Shown here piece after piece: positions 33,134 to 47,200 of a stretch of DNA of 64,000 nucleotides; position 1 is the stretch's first letter, and each line of letters begins with the position of its first letter. The stretch spans positions 21,433,001 through 21,497,000 of the forward strand of contig JAJNNQ010000018.1 of NCBI GenBank assembly GCA_027886175.1, read 5' to 3'. Made by a program: the position numbers and the translations under genes. The notes beneath the pieces were generated by a model, which did no database searches, had not been told where the DNA came from, and saw only the letters and a program-made list of their open reading frames with translations. The stretch is from Phylloscopus collybita (lineage: Eukaryota; Chordata; Aves; Passeriformes; Phylloscopidae).

Positions 33134-33905
33134 TGTCTTGGTTTTAGACTGAAATTCTTTTGTTAGCCATAGTGATGGACTGTGATATACTAGAATATCC
33201 CTTCAAGTCATGGAAAATATGGATGGGGAGATGAGAGTGTTCAGATTGCAGATACAAGCAAAGGCATTTGTGGTGGACTAAGTAAATATTGAAGTAGTTG
33301 TGATTTTATGAGAAGTTTGAACAGAGAAAGAAATGAGATGAAGATCTGCCCCCAGGAAGAGAAGAAAAATTCTGTTCCTAGAGATCAGGATGATTTTAAA
33401 AATAGATCCAGAGAACCTTTGCTTTCAAACCACTCATCTTTAAAATGGTACCCCATGAGTTTATATGCCTGATAATGCAGCTGTGGGAAGGCTGTGTGAC
33501 ATGGGAGGGACTTCACAAATGCAGATTCCTGGGCAGCTGTTATTTGTGAGAATTAAAAGCCACAAGAGAACTTTTTTTTTCCCTTGTGGGGACGTTTCCA
33601 CGGCATGACAAAAGAGACTTCTTTCTCTAATAGAACTGATGAAAGACTATTTTAGGGGTTGTAAACTAACCTTAAGTTTTGAAGTTTGTCTCTAGCTGTT
33701 ATCAGTGAGAAGAAAAAGAAAGTTGTGGGAGAGGTGTTTTGAAGGTTTTATTCTGATTCTTCATAATTTTTTCTCTTTTCTAGTTTTGTTAATAAAGCTT
33801 TTTTCATACCCTTTAAAATTTGAGCCTGTTTTTCTTTTTTTTTCCTAATCCTACCTCACAGCAGAAAAAGAGTAAATAATTCTAGTGCAAACCCAAACCA
33901 CTACA
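33134..33905 (+). repeat. Decayed solo LTR, ERV-L-like, plus strand
   Basis: Starts TGTCTTGGTTT and ends AAACCACTACA, an imperfect terminal inverted repeat in TG...CA form. It shares its first eight bases with the intact ERV at 6623. AATAAA lies at 33791-33796, about 110 bp from the 3' end and in the expected place for R/U5, and is followed by T-rich sequence. No clear target-site duplication is visible and no coding sequence adjoins it. The block resembles common passerine LTRs by recognition only. Confidence 0.5.
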
Positions 33906-33975
33906 AGGCTCAAATCATGTGAATTCAGATGCTACCTCCCATCTAATTTTTTGTTACCATAAGACTTTTATAGCC

Positions 33976-34051
33976 AAAAAAGCACAAAAAAACCCAAAAA
34001 ACACCAAAAACCCCAAAAAACACAAAACAAAACACCAAAAAAAACAAAAAA

Positions 34052-34099
<48 letters not shown>
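33976..34099 (+). repeat. A/C-rich low-complexity sequence ending in a 47-bp poly(A)
   Basis: Imperfect CAAAA/CCAAAA repeats (33976-34052) lead into 47 consecutive A at 34053-34099. Simple-sequence expansion; on the transcribed strand of the neurexin gene it would be a long U/G-rich then poly-U tract. Confidence 0.9.
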
Positions 34100-34100
<1 letters not shown>

Positions 34101-37100
34101 AACCCAACCCCACAACAATCAGGAAACAAAGGTGGTAAGATTCTAGTAACAGAAAGAAAAAAATAAATCTATTACTTTAAAGGTGTGGTGTTCAGCATTT
34201 GCCACTTCAGTTATAATTCTCTATGCAGTGGAGGTATTGCTCATTAAAAGCTATATCAATTACTGTAACTTTCTCTTTTCAGATCTGCATAGTGATGCAT
34301 AATGGTACCATGGAGGGTTCATTCATGCTTTCTTTCTTTTCTTCCTTCATTTGCTCTCTCTTGAAAATACAGCTGATCTTTTTTCACTTTAATTTCAGTT
34401 ACTCTTACAGGGGAAAACTTCTCTCACCTCTAATGCCCAAGGGGCTATCTTGCATTAACTCTTCCAAAAAAATTCATAATCAGTAAGCCCATATGCAGGA
34501 TTTTGAAGCCACAAGTTAGAATCAAAGGCAGGGATCTGGAGTTGCTTAGATAAAAACATTTTTTCTTCTACTGAAAATACAACTTTTGCCCTATCTGCAG
34601 GTCCAGATGTCAACCCTCCCCTCCAAACATCCTGCACATACACACAATCACTCCTCAAAAACCTTAGCATCCTAGCATAACCCCTCAGCTGGGGTTTAAA
34701 TGCTCTTCCTTATTAAAATAACTAAGTCCATTGATCTCAGGTGAATTATGTACTAGGGGATGCATATGCTTAAGCATTTTGGAAACATGTTTAGGTGGAA
34801 GAATGATTTCTTTTTGGTTCCTTGCAGATAATATCTGCATCACCAAAAATCCATCAGAGTTACCAACAGAGCTGCTTCTTGAATTTTGAATGTCCAGTTC
34901 AGTTGTCCTCACAGCAAAAGACAAAATGGAAACACACTGGAGCTGACAGTAAGAGACTTCATCTTCCTATCCATGAAACAACTAAAGTAAATCAATATCT
35001 CTGGGTGTCTTTTTCATTAATCACTTTAAGGAGACTTGAAAATACTTTTCCCCACAAATGGTTTGCCATTATGCTCAAACAGATGATCCTTTGAATGAAA
35101 GATTGAAGTACTGATGGAAGCAATGTATACAACATGAAGTGGTCTGGTTATAGCTACAGTTAGACTTCATACTTGCATGCAGTATTACAATGTCCATAGT
35201 GCTACAGGGGAAAAAAAGTTCAGAAAAAACCCTTCACACTATGCAATTTTGCCTACTGACATTACAGGATGGCTTTCTCAAAGATGGTTGAGGTATTCTT
35301 TACCTAAACCATTTTTTGTCCTCCTATATGAGCCATCAATCTTGGAAGCTTCTATGTTGTATTTATGCATGCAACCAAGCCAACACAGACAAGATAAAAC
35401 ACTATGTTTTGAGGGCAAACTCAGATACTCAATTAATAAAACATCGACCAGAGACTGGATTGTAGCAATCAGTGCAAAGTGGTCCAAATTCTGCTAAGGG
35501 CATCTATAATAGGAGCATTAAACATGTGTGGTAATATGATACATACGGTTTTACAGACAATTACGCCACCCCAGTGAACTCCAGTCAAAGTTAGTCATTG
35601 TTTCTTGGCTGAGGTGCTTGCTTGTGGCCTATTCACTAATTCTATTTATGTATTTCTAACAGGGATTTCTGGTACATTTCCAAATAGCTTTATTCATTTA
35701 TTAACAATGTGAACTGGGATATGCAGATATTTTTCTCTGTAGTCCCCTGGAGATCAAGGGGCACAAGCTTGCATAAAGCAAGAGCCAACAAATGAAGTGA
35801 GTAAATTAAAACTGTAAGAAGAGGAAAAAAAAAATTCAACCAATTGCCAGATATTGAAATTATTGTTATTGAGAAGAATAATTATGCAACCTCAAGGAAT
35901 AACCGAGCCGTATTTGTTTCAAAAGTATTCAACCAGCTTCGGGCCATGTGTAAGCACACAGCTATGAGTGGCTCCTTCAACTACTAATTGCCACTTCCCT
36001 GCCCCTTTTGTATCAGTACTAATTAGCAACATAAAGAAATCTCCCCTGCCTTTTTGCCATCATGCTGTTCAACTTGCCTGATTTTTTGATAGCATAATCC
36101 AGTGTTTGACATATGCTTCTGCACGATCATATTATCTAAAACAATATTACCAAGCAACCTCTGAATGAGGACTACATTAATGAGGACTACTCAAAGCCTG
36201 AGTGAGGGGTAAACTGAATAACAGATACTTCTACTACATTAAAACCATTACAGAGCCAGCTTCTTCCTAATATAGGTGCTTGACATTTCCCATTAAAATA
36301 ACTTATTTCAAGCTATTATCATTGCAAAAATGAAAATGTTTAGGCTGAAGTCACCAGTACTATCTGTTGGCCTTAAGTTGTTTGCTTCATGAAGTTTTTA
36401 GCCTCAAAAGAATATCTGCTTCTTAATACTATTCCCTCTTTAAATACAAGAAGAGCCCCCAAGACTCCCTAAACGACAACATTTCCATACTTTAAACAAA
36501 CATTTGTGAGCAACTGATGCAGTCGTTTGTCTCAACTCACTCTAAGTGATTGCTTACAACATTAAGAACCTTGGGGAGCTTTACTGAGTGAGGTGACGTC
36601 TTTTAGTAGACTAATACACAGTACATCTAGGAAAATGAAAGGGAAATACAAGCCCTTTCTTCATGTCCCAAAGGGACAAAAATATTACTTGACTGCAGCT
36701 TTCAAAAGAAAACCTCAATTCCCCAAAAGCTTCCAGACATTCACCGGCTAGGTGGTCAAATAAAAGTTATTGCCAACATATAAACACTACTTTGATCTTT
36801 AGGATATTACAACTACAACAAAAACAACATTACTCCCATCAGTTACTGTGTGGTGTTCAAGTACCAAAAGAAAGTGCAGTTACAATTAATATCCTAGCCC
36901 TGTTGTTACCTGGAGATGTTCTATGGTAGAATCTTTTTGGGTCATTTGCTTATTTTAGTCAAAGCCAAGGAAGTACTACACACACAAGAGAAGAGTATTT
37001 GCATGGTCAGATACTTAAAACAGGTAAACAGAATTGTTTTACTATTAATTTTTACTTACCAGCTATAGGCCCCAGAATATGATTTTCAGAAATACTGAGC

Positions 37101-37410
37101 ATTCACAACTTTAACTTAAAACAACAGGAACTCTATGTGAAAATATGAACTACCACCTGGTGCTAACAAAATTCTCAAAACAGTTTATCAACGTACAGTT
37201 TACTAAGGAGAATAAATTTTCTCCAAGCCCATGGAAACTCTTGACTTTAAGATTTCTGTTCTTTAATAATGAACTTTCAATATATTTATGTGCCTTGGTG
37301 GAGACAGTAGAGATGAAGATAGACTTTCAACAGATGAGAGCCCGACTCACTAGAGTACTGATGAGCTTATAAGCTTTTAACAGCAGTACATAATAATACT
37401 AAGGCATTGC
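34100..37410. other. Intronic sequence, nothing recognised
   Basis: AT-rich with short random frames only. No repeat family or exon seen. Confidence 0.5.
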
Positions 37411-37979
37411 TGTTGTAGTTTAACCCCAGCAAGCAACCAAGTACAAGATGCTCACTCACTTTTAGCCCCCCCACCTCAGCAGGATGGGGAAGAGAACTGG
37501 TAAACAGCAAAATCTGTGGGTTCATATAACAGGTTAAGAACCGAAATAACAAAAATATAAAAAATATTGTAACTTAACGAAAAGGGAGATAACAAAACAA
37601 GAGAAGAATAAACTCAGCAAAATGACTCCAGATACACAATACCATTGCTCACCACTAACTGATGGCCAACCTAACCCCAGCAGGAATTGTCCCCTCAGTT
37701 TATTTATTGAGTGTGATGCTCTGTGGGAGGGAATATCCCTTCAGGCATTTCCTGTCAGCTGTCCTGGCCATACTCCCTCTTGGCTTTTTGTGCACCTCTC
37801 CTCTGGCAGAGCATGAGACACTGAAAAGTCCATGATTAGGGTAAGTACTGCACAAAAACAACTAAAAACATGAGTGAATTATCCATGTTATTGTTACACT
37901 GAACCCAAAACACAGCACTGTACCAGGTACTAGCAAGAAAATTAACTCTACCCAAGCTAAAGAAAATCAAGCTACAACA
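37411..37979 (-). repeat. Solo LTR, class II (ERVK)-like, probably minus strand
   Basis: A 569-bp block bounded by TGTTGTAG and CTACAACA, a perfect 8-bp inverted repeat. The left part (TTTAACCCCAGC...) and the right part (AAAATTAACTCTACCC) match a very common avian LTR by recognition. The minus strand carries AATAAATAAA (37699-37708), and known relatives have their TATA box on that strand, so minus orientation is favoured. No matching target-site duplication is evident, so the insertion is old or has been disturbed. It would be in sense with the neurexin gene. Confidence 0.6.
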
Positions 37980-38059
37980 TCTTATCAATAATTTACAAGC
38001 AAAAGGAAACTTTGCTCCAAACATCGGATAATCTTCACAAAGAGATAAACTAGCCTATA

Positions 38060-38520
38060 GCAACAGAGAGTAGCATTGCATCAATATGCAAAGAGGCTGG
38101 ATGTCAGAAGTGTTCTGTAATCCCAAAGAATGACCTTGCCTCATGCTCCTGAGTCAATAATGATGGCAACAGCACAGTAGGTATGAGCCCAAACCCTAAT
38201 GCTGAATCAATAATCACTATGCTGGGTCACGGCCCCGCATCAATCTGAGACAGTTTTACATTATGATGTTGCAACAACTTGTATGATATTGCAAGGTCAT
38301 CTTGCATTGCTTTGGTGGTACTAGGCCTTGAGGTTGCATGAATATATACAGATACTTGCCTGTGACAGCAAATGAGTATAAAGAGAGATGTTAAATTCTG
38401 AAATGACCATCAAGGAGTCAGCGTGCATGATATTATTGATAATGATTGGTGACTTGTATGTCCCAAGGTCACGTAATTTTCTCTTTACAGGACAAATTCA
38501 GTGTGAGACCTAAGTAGGTA
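38060..38520. repeat. Possible decayed LTR
   Basis: This stretch contains a TATAAAG box (38377-38383), more CpG than its flanks around 38230, and an internal near-repeat (GATGTTGCAA / GATATTGCAA at about 38263 and 38285). I could not define terminal TG...CA ends. The resemblance to avian LTR sequence is weak recognition only. Confidence 0.25.
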
Positions 38521-41500
38521 CGGTTTTGCCAAAGCTAGCAAAGGCAGCCCTTTACCCAAGCCTGTCCTTGCACATTTTCATTCCGACCTGAATGGACAGC
38601 AGGTACTTTGTTCTTGCACACTTTTTATCTGCTCAGCCATTTGACTGAATATGATTGACCTCACTACAACCTGTGCAGAGTAACAAGATTCAAAAGGAAA
38701 CTACTGTGACAGGGAAATGGCCCAATTATGCTGAGACCAGCTTTTTCCCTGGCAAAAAAAGATTCAAAGGATAACACATCAAGACACAGAAGGAAGCAGG
38801 CACCCAGTGATTGCTGTTGAAGGAGGAGAACAAAGGGATGGCAATTATTTTAATAATTTTCCAAGAGGTGGCAATAATATTTCTTATAATTGCAGAGAGA
38901 AGCAGAAATGTCAATAGTTCCAACCACCCTTTCTTTCAGACTGGTGCCTGAATCAGCTCTTCATTTAGGCTATTGAAGCATCAACTATTTCCCATTAAAT
39001 TATACTTGGGTCAGTCTGCTTTGGTGACACTCAGCTTAGATTGAATTTGAGAGTGATAATTACTGTGAATTCACGTCATTTTCCTGGGGTGAATTTGTTT
39101 CAGTTTCTTGATACTATTTTCCCATGCATGTTTCCTTATATTTCCCGTTTATTGATACTTTTTTTTTCTTCTATTTCCTTATTATTGCTACAGTGCTGAT
39201 TATTGTTGAAGTGTTTTCCTGAGATCCATTTCATGAGGATTTATCTTTAAAAAAACCCTAGACATTAATTTATACTCATATTAAAACATATTAAAAAAAG
39301 GATTGCTTTTAAACCAATACAAAAACAGCCCAGTAAGATTAAACAAAAGATGGCACAGCAATTACTAGCTCTTTTGTCTTTGTTTTCAATGGCACCTAGT
39401 AAGCAACAACCCAAGCTGGCAGTAGCCCTTGTACTCCTCTATGTCTACTCAGTGTGTACTGGGCAGAAACAAGAATCCCTCTCTAAAAGCATGCAGTTAG
39501 AAAATGACACAGAAACTAGTCACATATGTTTCGAGAATATGCAGCAGAAGAACAAAATGTAAGAGGGAGGAAGAATGTAACTCTGCATACTCTGCTTTGG
39601 GCTGGACATGGAGTTTCATGGAAAGGTTTGTGCACAACGTAAGCATTCCAGCCTCTCTCATGGCACATCCAAGGCTCTTCCACAAAGGATTCCAAGATGA
39701 GTGAATATTCTCCTTTCTATCATTTACCCACCTGCTGTAACATTACAGGTGAACTGATCCAAAAAGCAGTTATACTAGAAGTATATGTAATGAAGTTGGA
39801 GCACAACTGTGAATTTTAAACAGGACTCATTTCAGTCTCCCAGTACTGCGTGTAACCTGTTCTGGAGTTCCCAGCCCATCACTTCATATTTCATTTTGAC
39901 AGTTCAGTGTATCCCACCCTGAGTGCTTGACCTGAAAATGTAGACATGTTTCAGATGAAACAGAAGGTTAATTAGAAAAGCTGAAGCCATTAATGAAAGC
40001 TATCAATTATTAATCAGTTGGTCCACTGTTCTCTTTCCCTATATTCAGAAGTATTCATAAGTCACTGATAGGTTTTTAGGGCTGATGACATCTCTTAGCA
40101 ACTGTATCACTCTGGATATATGACTAGACCCCACAAGCAAAGGAGGAAAACATCAAACACATTTCAAGACAGAAGACTTGTAAGGAAAAATTCAAAGTGA
40201 TGAAAGACAGAAGATGAAACTGCTTCACCCCTCCAGAACCTTCCTGACCACTGCATTGCAGTGGACTCTGGCCTTGCATCTGAGTCACTGAGTGTTGTTA
40301 GCAATGAAGCACTGAACCATGAGACGCAGAAGATTTTAACGTAGGATTGCATTTTCATAGACAAAAGTTACAGCAACAGCTGTTTTAAAGTAAATATATC
40401 AGTAAAATAATATATGCATCCTATGACATAAAGAACCTACTGGAAGTTTGCCACAGGCAGGTAGTTTTAAATACTCATAGACAATGTTGAAAGATGTCAG
40501 AATACTAGCAGGGAAAATTACCTTCAGAAAATGAGAGCAGAGTTTCTATTAATTGTCCTCACATACATGAAATTTATTTCCCTTGCAAAATAAATCTATC
40601 ATTGAAGAAAAATGTTTAATTAAGAAATGTTAATAGAAACATGCCTTTTCAACAATTTATATTAAGGTTTTATTGCCACGTTAAAGATGAAAGCCTATTC
40701 AGTTGTGAAATCATCAGTTATATGAAGTGCTAAAATCATCATCATTTGTTAACTGTAGAGTAAGGGAAAAAGACTTAGGAAATGTAACACGGAATCTGTC
40801 TTCAGAGGAAATGATGATTACCTTGGTCTTTTCCTTCTGTGAGATACTTCATTACTGCTAGATGCAGGGTATTTTTCCATTGCCATTTTTCAAAACTTAA
40901 AGATGCTTTTTTGGGTTATGGTTTGCACCATCACAGATCAATTTTAACTTCTAACTTGAATGATTATAAGTTTATTATATAATATCACATACTGAAGTAG
41001 CCACTTTACAATAAACCAGTAGACAAAATTGTCATCAACTGGCAAAACGACATAATGTTCCTCCCCTCTAAGGTCATTAAAAGTAACTTAAACCTACCTA
41101 AAACCCCCAAACTTTAATGTGCATTATTATGCCTCTTGCTTCAGAAAATTTTCTATTCCTTTTTGCATCAGAGATCTGCAGAACAAACTTTATCTTTGGT
41201 AATACTTAGTGTCTTAAAGTTCAGCTTTTATCCTCAGGAGAAAACTCACCCTCAGGTAATTTCAATCAATCACTGCTTGATTGTTCAGCATAGACAGAAC
41301 ATTTTCCAAGGCAAAAGTTTACAGAAATTTTATAGAAGATACCCCACCATTGTACTAATCTTATCTCTCTTTTTATTTTACCTTCCACTTTGAATACTTT
41401 TCTGTAGACCTTTGTCACTCTTCTTCAGATAAAGTTTCAGGAAGTCCTGGACCATTTTAGACATTAACTTGCAAGTTTTTAGTGGATCTTTGAGAAATGT

Positions 41501-42406
41501 CAACTTTATCCTCCTAAACATACCATTACCATGTCGCCTGTCGCCTCACCCCCATAATTTGAAGACTATACTCCATCTATACTGAATTATACTTTGCCTC
41601 AGTTTGGCAACTCTTCAACAAGCTTCCAAAGCATGAAGGAATCCCCCAGCACTCCAAATGTGGGGGTAGAAACTGACAATAAATTGGCACATACACAGGC
41701 TAAAAGGATATCCTTCTTCAAGCTGGTCTTAACACATTTAGATACTTCTATCAGTCAAACAAAGAGGACATAAGTAACAGAGAAATTCAACAACAAAAAC
41801 TACCAGGGTTTTTAGTAAGACACTGTCATTACCAAGCTTCAGATCTAATATTGATCTCAGTGCATATTCTCAAAAGAATAGTCTGTTTCTATCCAAAATA
41901 ATCAAAGCACTTTCAAAAAAGTAAGACAATGGAGTTACGTTAGCACAATAAAGCACCCTCTTTCCTTCAAGCAGCAGTTGTTTTATACTCTGAAAATTAA
42001 TTCCAGATCCTGTGAGGGTTCTATTTTCTTTCAAACTTCTAAATGACTATAGCTATATTCCATGGCATCTTCAAAATTTTCTATAATCTATGAGTCAGTA
42101 CTTACAACACATTTCCAAGCGCACCATCTATACACTGCTAACAGCTCTGACATAAGAAGGGAGGCAGGAGGCATAAATCATAAGAAGAAGCACCAACCTG
42201 GACAACATGAGATGCAGTGATGACACCTTGAAGACTAAATTTACTGTCTTTGAGGCAGACACCTTCAACTATCCTGACTTTTTAGATTCAAAGCACTCTT
42301 TAGGGTCAAATGTAGCCATTCCATATAGAGCACATTCAGGTTTACTAAGGAAAGAATGGAAGGAATTTTAGTCTCCCATTTGCTCAAAACTGTCCCCATA
42401 CTGCTT
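38521..42406. other. Intronic sequence, nothing recognised
   Basis: AT-rich; random short frames only. Confidence 0.5.
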
Positions 42407-43190
42407 TGTAGTGGCTTAGACCTGGCTGGCAGCCAAACTCTCACCCAGCTGCTTGCTCACTTTCCTTCCTAGTTTGTCCTCCCTTCTGCTGAAGACCAGA
42501 AAAAAGAAAGCTCATGGCTCAAGATAAAGGGAAATCACTTTCCAATTACTGCTGGGGACAAAACAGATGCAGGTGAGGGAAATTAATTTACTACTAGCTA
42601 ATGTATATTTATCTATCAACTGGTTGAGCTATGAGGAAAAAAAAAGACCAACATTTCCACCCCCTTTCTCAGGCTCAACTTGACTCCTTCACTGCAGATT
42701 CCAGTCCTCCGCCTTTGTTATTACCACAAGCTACACACAGTCCCCTCAGTGAGACAACAAACATGGATGGGGTGGGTTACAGTCAGTACACAGCATTTCC
42801 TCTCTGCTGGTACTACTTTCTTACACTTCTGCTCTACTCCAGAGTGGACTCTCCACAGGCCATTTTTTTTTCACAATATCCATCTGTTCCTGCATGGGGT
42901 CTTCCACAGGCTACAGCGGATAATCTGCTTTGTCACGGAGCACCTCCTCTCACCTCAGTGTTGCCTCTGATGTTTATCACCCTCTCCTCAAACCCCACCC
43001 CCCTCTTGGCTTTTTCTGCCCTTTCCTGAATGTGCTTCCACAGGTGACACTGGCTTGGCTGACAGGCTCAGGTCTGTCCTGCAATGGGTCCATTTTGAAG
43101 CCAAATGAATCTGGCATGGGGCATACTTTGGTCTTGTCCCACAGAAGTCACCCTGCAGCTTCTACCTTGTCCACATTTACACTCACTACA
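42407..43190 (-). repeat. Solo LTR, class II (ERVK)-like, probably minus strand
   Basis: A 784-bp block starting TGTAGTG and ending CACTACA (perfect 7-bp inverted repeat). The left end (GGCTTAGACCTGGCTGGCAG) and the interior pyrimidine-rich sequence (about 42680-43030) match a widespread avian LTR by recognition. The flanks TGCTT and TGGTT could be a 5-bp target duplication with one change, which is weak. Orientation follows known relatives. The open frames of 132-137 codons inside are accidental. Confidence 0.6.
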
Positions 43191-44127
43191 TGGTTTCACA
43201 TATGTGATATAATAATTCAGATAGGATGTTTGTTCTTCCCAGTAATATTTAAACAAGGTGCATTCACATCTGTGGATACCTCAAATTTGAAGCAGATTAA
43301 TTTATTTTTGCAGATATATGCCCACTTATGCTGTAATTCTTAGAGGTCTCTGTCATCTCTGTACCTAATTTATACACCTGAGATAGTGCCATTTGGTAGT
43401 GATGTGAACCACAGGCTCTTTAGTCCAGGCAAGAGAAACCCAAAGTACCAAATTATGGAGGAAGTAATTTGTTTTTGTGCTCATTTTAAGCAAGTGACAA
43501 GAACAACTTTTTTCCTTCTACTCTTCCATTTGTCAAAAATATACTTCAAGTGAACAGAGCCAATGTCACTAAGCACCACACCTGACAAAAGAGAATGCAA
43601 CAATCCCACCAGAGAGCATGACCCTGCAGATGAACTCACTCTGCCCTGTATTTGCCTGGTTTCAGGAACTTATCACCAACTCCGGTAGGCAAGAAGCACA
43701 AAAAATGGTTCTAGTTGTACTCGAGTAAAAAAAACCATCAAGATTAATTTTTAATGCCTTTTTAAAAAGTACTGAACAATGCTCAGCAGCTTTGAGCTCT
43801 TTAACTAGCTCAATGTATTCTCTGGACTTTGCCTTGCCCAGGTGACATGAGTGACCCCCAAACCCCGAAACCACTTATTGTATTAGCAGCTCTGGGAAAG
43901 AAACAGTGAAACTTATTCTCCCAGGAAAAGAGTGGTTTTTGACACAGAAGTACAAATGTGAAAGCCAAAAATCTTCCATAACAAGCTAACTAATTTTTTT
44001 CTTTCATGTTCAAAGAACCAGAAACTATCCAGCAACTGTCAAGCACCACCTTCATGGGTAGCCCCAAATCAGGAATTTCTTTCAGCAAGCCCTGGGGAAG
44101 ATGCATCATGAACCAAATACTACACTG

Positions 44128-44245
44128 CATAATGCTCTCAGGCACATAGCATTATTCTTAGGGTTGTCCTGTGCAGGGCCCGGAGAGAAAAATGATGATA
44201 TTTCCCTTCCAGCTCAGGATAACCTATGATTCTGTGAATCCTATG
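44128..44245 (+). mobile_element. Old CR1 LINE 3' tail fragment
   Basis: GGGTTGTCCTGTGCAGGGCC is followed by CCCTTCCAGCTCAGGATA and CCTATGATTCTGTGAAT. This order and the terminal ATTCT-type repeat are the diagnostic end of a CR1 subfamily. Strongly truncated and diverged. Confidence 0.7.
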
Positions 44246-47200
44246 AATGCCAGTGAAGGGATTTTATACTCACAATTCCCCTACAGAAAAAAGTTTTCCC
44301 CAACCTTGATATACTTAAAAATTGTTTTTAAATTACAATTTGCCACTTTCATTGAAGACAATGGAATTCAAAGAAGAAAGAAACAAGAAGCAGGCACCAT
44401 GTACATCTCACAGTAGCAATACTGAGAAATCTACTGGATTATCATCACTTTGGTCATTATGATGTGTGTAAGAATAAGGCCAGGTGTTATGCAGAGAATG
44501 TTACACAGAGAAAAATACTGAAAGCACTTTGCAATACCTAAATGAGGTGGGCAAAGGAGCTCACATTCCTAGTTTTGATTATTTTTGCATTTTAAAGGCA
44601 TTTTACTTCTTCCTTATGCCTCTATAAATCTCTTTCTTTCCTAGCTTCTTTTCACACCCAGTTTTGTAATCTAGTTCTTCATTAAGGGCAAAAATAAGCC
44701 TTCTAACAAATAGCTCTCCTGAGAGGAGGGGCATAGGAGTAGGACAAGCAGAGAATACATTGTGCAACTGATCAAGGGATGTTAAGACATGGCCGAAGTA
44801 AATCAATATTGGGTGCCTTGCTTCAAAATTGCATGCAACAACATATTACCTCTGTCCCAAAAGAGCAGCAATCATCCTTCAGTGCCACTGCTCACATTAC
44901 AAGTGATGTCTTTTCAATTATCTCAAAGGCCAGATTTACCACTTTCTATTCACAAGCTCACAAGCCCATTAATAGCCATCTTGGGAATCACAGCAAGGCT
45001 GCAGATCACATGATGATCTCTCTGATAAAGGTTTTATAAACTGAGTCAACATGCCATCTAATGTGTCAAAATACCTTTTTTCCTAGACTGACAACAGGAA
45101 ACGAAAGAACAACCCCTCTGCCTTCTAACCCAGCATTGTCATTTAATACCAGCTGTCACTGCAAGCTGGAAAAATAAGTTCTAGGAAAATAATTACATGT
45201 AATAAGTGATGACATTATAATGAATACCACCACAGTGGGAGGGAACTGAAAGGTTTTGGTTGAGAACACATCCTTTGAAGTCATCCCACCACTGCTGTAA
45301 AGGATTTTGGAACAGATGTGATTGGATGACATCTGTGTGCAGACACAGCCAGCTGTGTCTACACAGGCAACCAAGTTCAGAACCAAAGATACTCTGGATG
45401 GTTTGCAAAGACCCAACCTGGGTCTGCAAGAAAGTAGCAATTCATATTTGGTGCTGCAGCTGCAGGAGTAAATCCTCCCAAGCACAGCTGAATATTCAGG
45501 CATAAAAGCAGTGAAACCTGCCTGGAGCTGCAGCTTGCAGACTTGTATGTTTGAATTTACATTAGTCCTGGGCTATCTTCATGATGACCCATTATGATAC
45601 AGAGATAGCCCAGGAGAGCCTGGGGAGATTGGTGGGGAGTTGCTGACACAAAGCACAGGCAATGCAATTCTCTGTAAATGCCACTGACAGGTAAACATCA
45701 AAAACCAGAGAGGAGCTTAAGGGCAACATTGGCACAAAACAAATGAAGGTTAGACTGACATGTATGAATACGTATAGGCATTAAAATAAGTTAAATGCTA
45801 AAACCTTAGGAAAAAAATTATTTTAGAATAGCATTTCAAGAGAAATAGCAAAACCAGAACGGATAAGGTAGATGAGGTAGATCTGATACAGCCAGAAAAG
45901 AGGATGCAAATGGTACAGCTACAAGGATAGAGGAGTGGACTTGATAACCTAGATAATCCTTTCCCTGTTATATGTTCTTAAATCAAGATGCTCATCCAGT
46001 CATTTTGAAAACCTCATCTATGCATGAAGCCCCAAAACCAGAGTCTTCCCATCAGAAAGAGGACACAGGAAAAACTCTGATCAGAACAAAAACTAATGAA
46101 GATTTTTAAATGTGTTTCAAGCAAAACAATTTTCTAACATTAAAGATAGTTGGAATAATATGCCTTTTTACCCACAGATTCCAGTCAAAATTGAATTAAT
46201 CTCCTTTGAATAAAATTAAGGTAGTTAATAGCAACAATTGTAGGAGGACTATAGTTAATTGGGCTCCCCAAAAGTTAAGTTTTAAAGAAATATAAATGAG
46301 AAACCATAACCTCCTTCCCTGTTTCATCAGAAACACAGATGAGAGAAGACAAGAATATGGTGCAGGAGCACAACAGTAAGTGGTAAACATTTGCATTAAA
46401 AGAAACGAGAAGATTTGTACATGCAAAGACTTACAAGTTCTTCAAATACTTAATCCAAAAAGAAAAATTTCTAGTCTCACAACTGGACAGAATCAGTACA
46501 GTTAGATTTTCACACATTGCAGGAAAGCCCTTTCAGTGTAACAGAACAATGGACTAAATTCCTCTTGTCAAACCTTCCCAAATCTGTTAGGGTGAAAATG
46601 CAAGTCTCAGTAGCAATCCCTGGAATGATGGATGCTGCAGAGTAGAAACTTATACACAGGCTTCAGTACATTAGTACAACACCACACAGAAAGTCACACC
46701 CAAAGTGGACTCCTGCTTCTCCTTGACAGTCTCCTAGTCCAATAGCTTAAATATCTTCTGGCACATCACAATTTTTTTCCACATGTTGCCCAGCTCATTA
46801 TAGAATGGCTACTCCTGAAAGTCTGTATTAACCTTTCTGTTCTGTAGGGAAGATACTGTTACTGAAGCTACAATGCTGCAGCATGTGCTGCCCACCTGAA
46901 TTACAGCAAAAGTATTCTAGCAAAAGATCACTGTTCATTGAGGGCTTAGTAATTCTGAATACATTTACTGTACAACATAACCTCTATGAAAGAATAACCT
47001 GCTGATAACAAGACTGTAAGAACCGTTTAGCAATGCACCCAAAGACATGGAGCAGACCCTTCCTCCTTAAAAAGGGAGAAATGCCTGCAAAGTTAGAGGA
47101 TCTACTCCTATTGCTATTTTAGATAGCATACTAGAAGCATGAATATGGTTCCCTACAAAACTGATTAATCCCATCATTTCTTTAAGGCTGAGCCAGTATC

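Noticed and set aside
42631..43343. Open frames of 132-137 codons
   Set aside because: They fall mostly inside the solo LTR at 42407-43190 and have no similarity to proteins I know.
45925..45980. Possible CR1 3' end
   Set aside because: Only a loose resemblance; the terminal repeat is missing.
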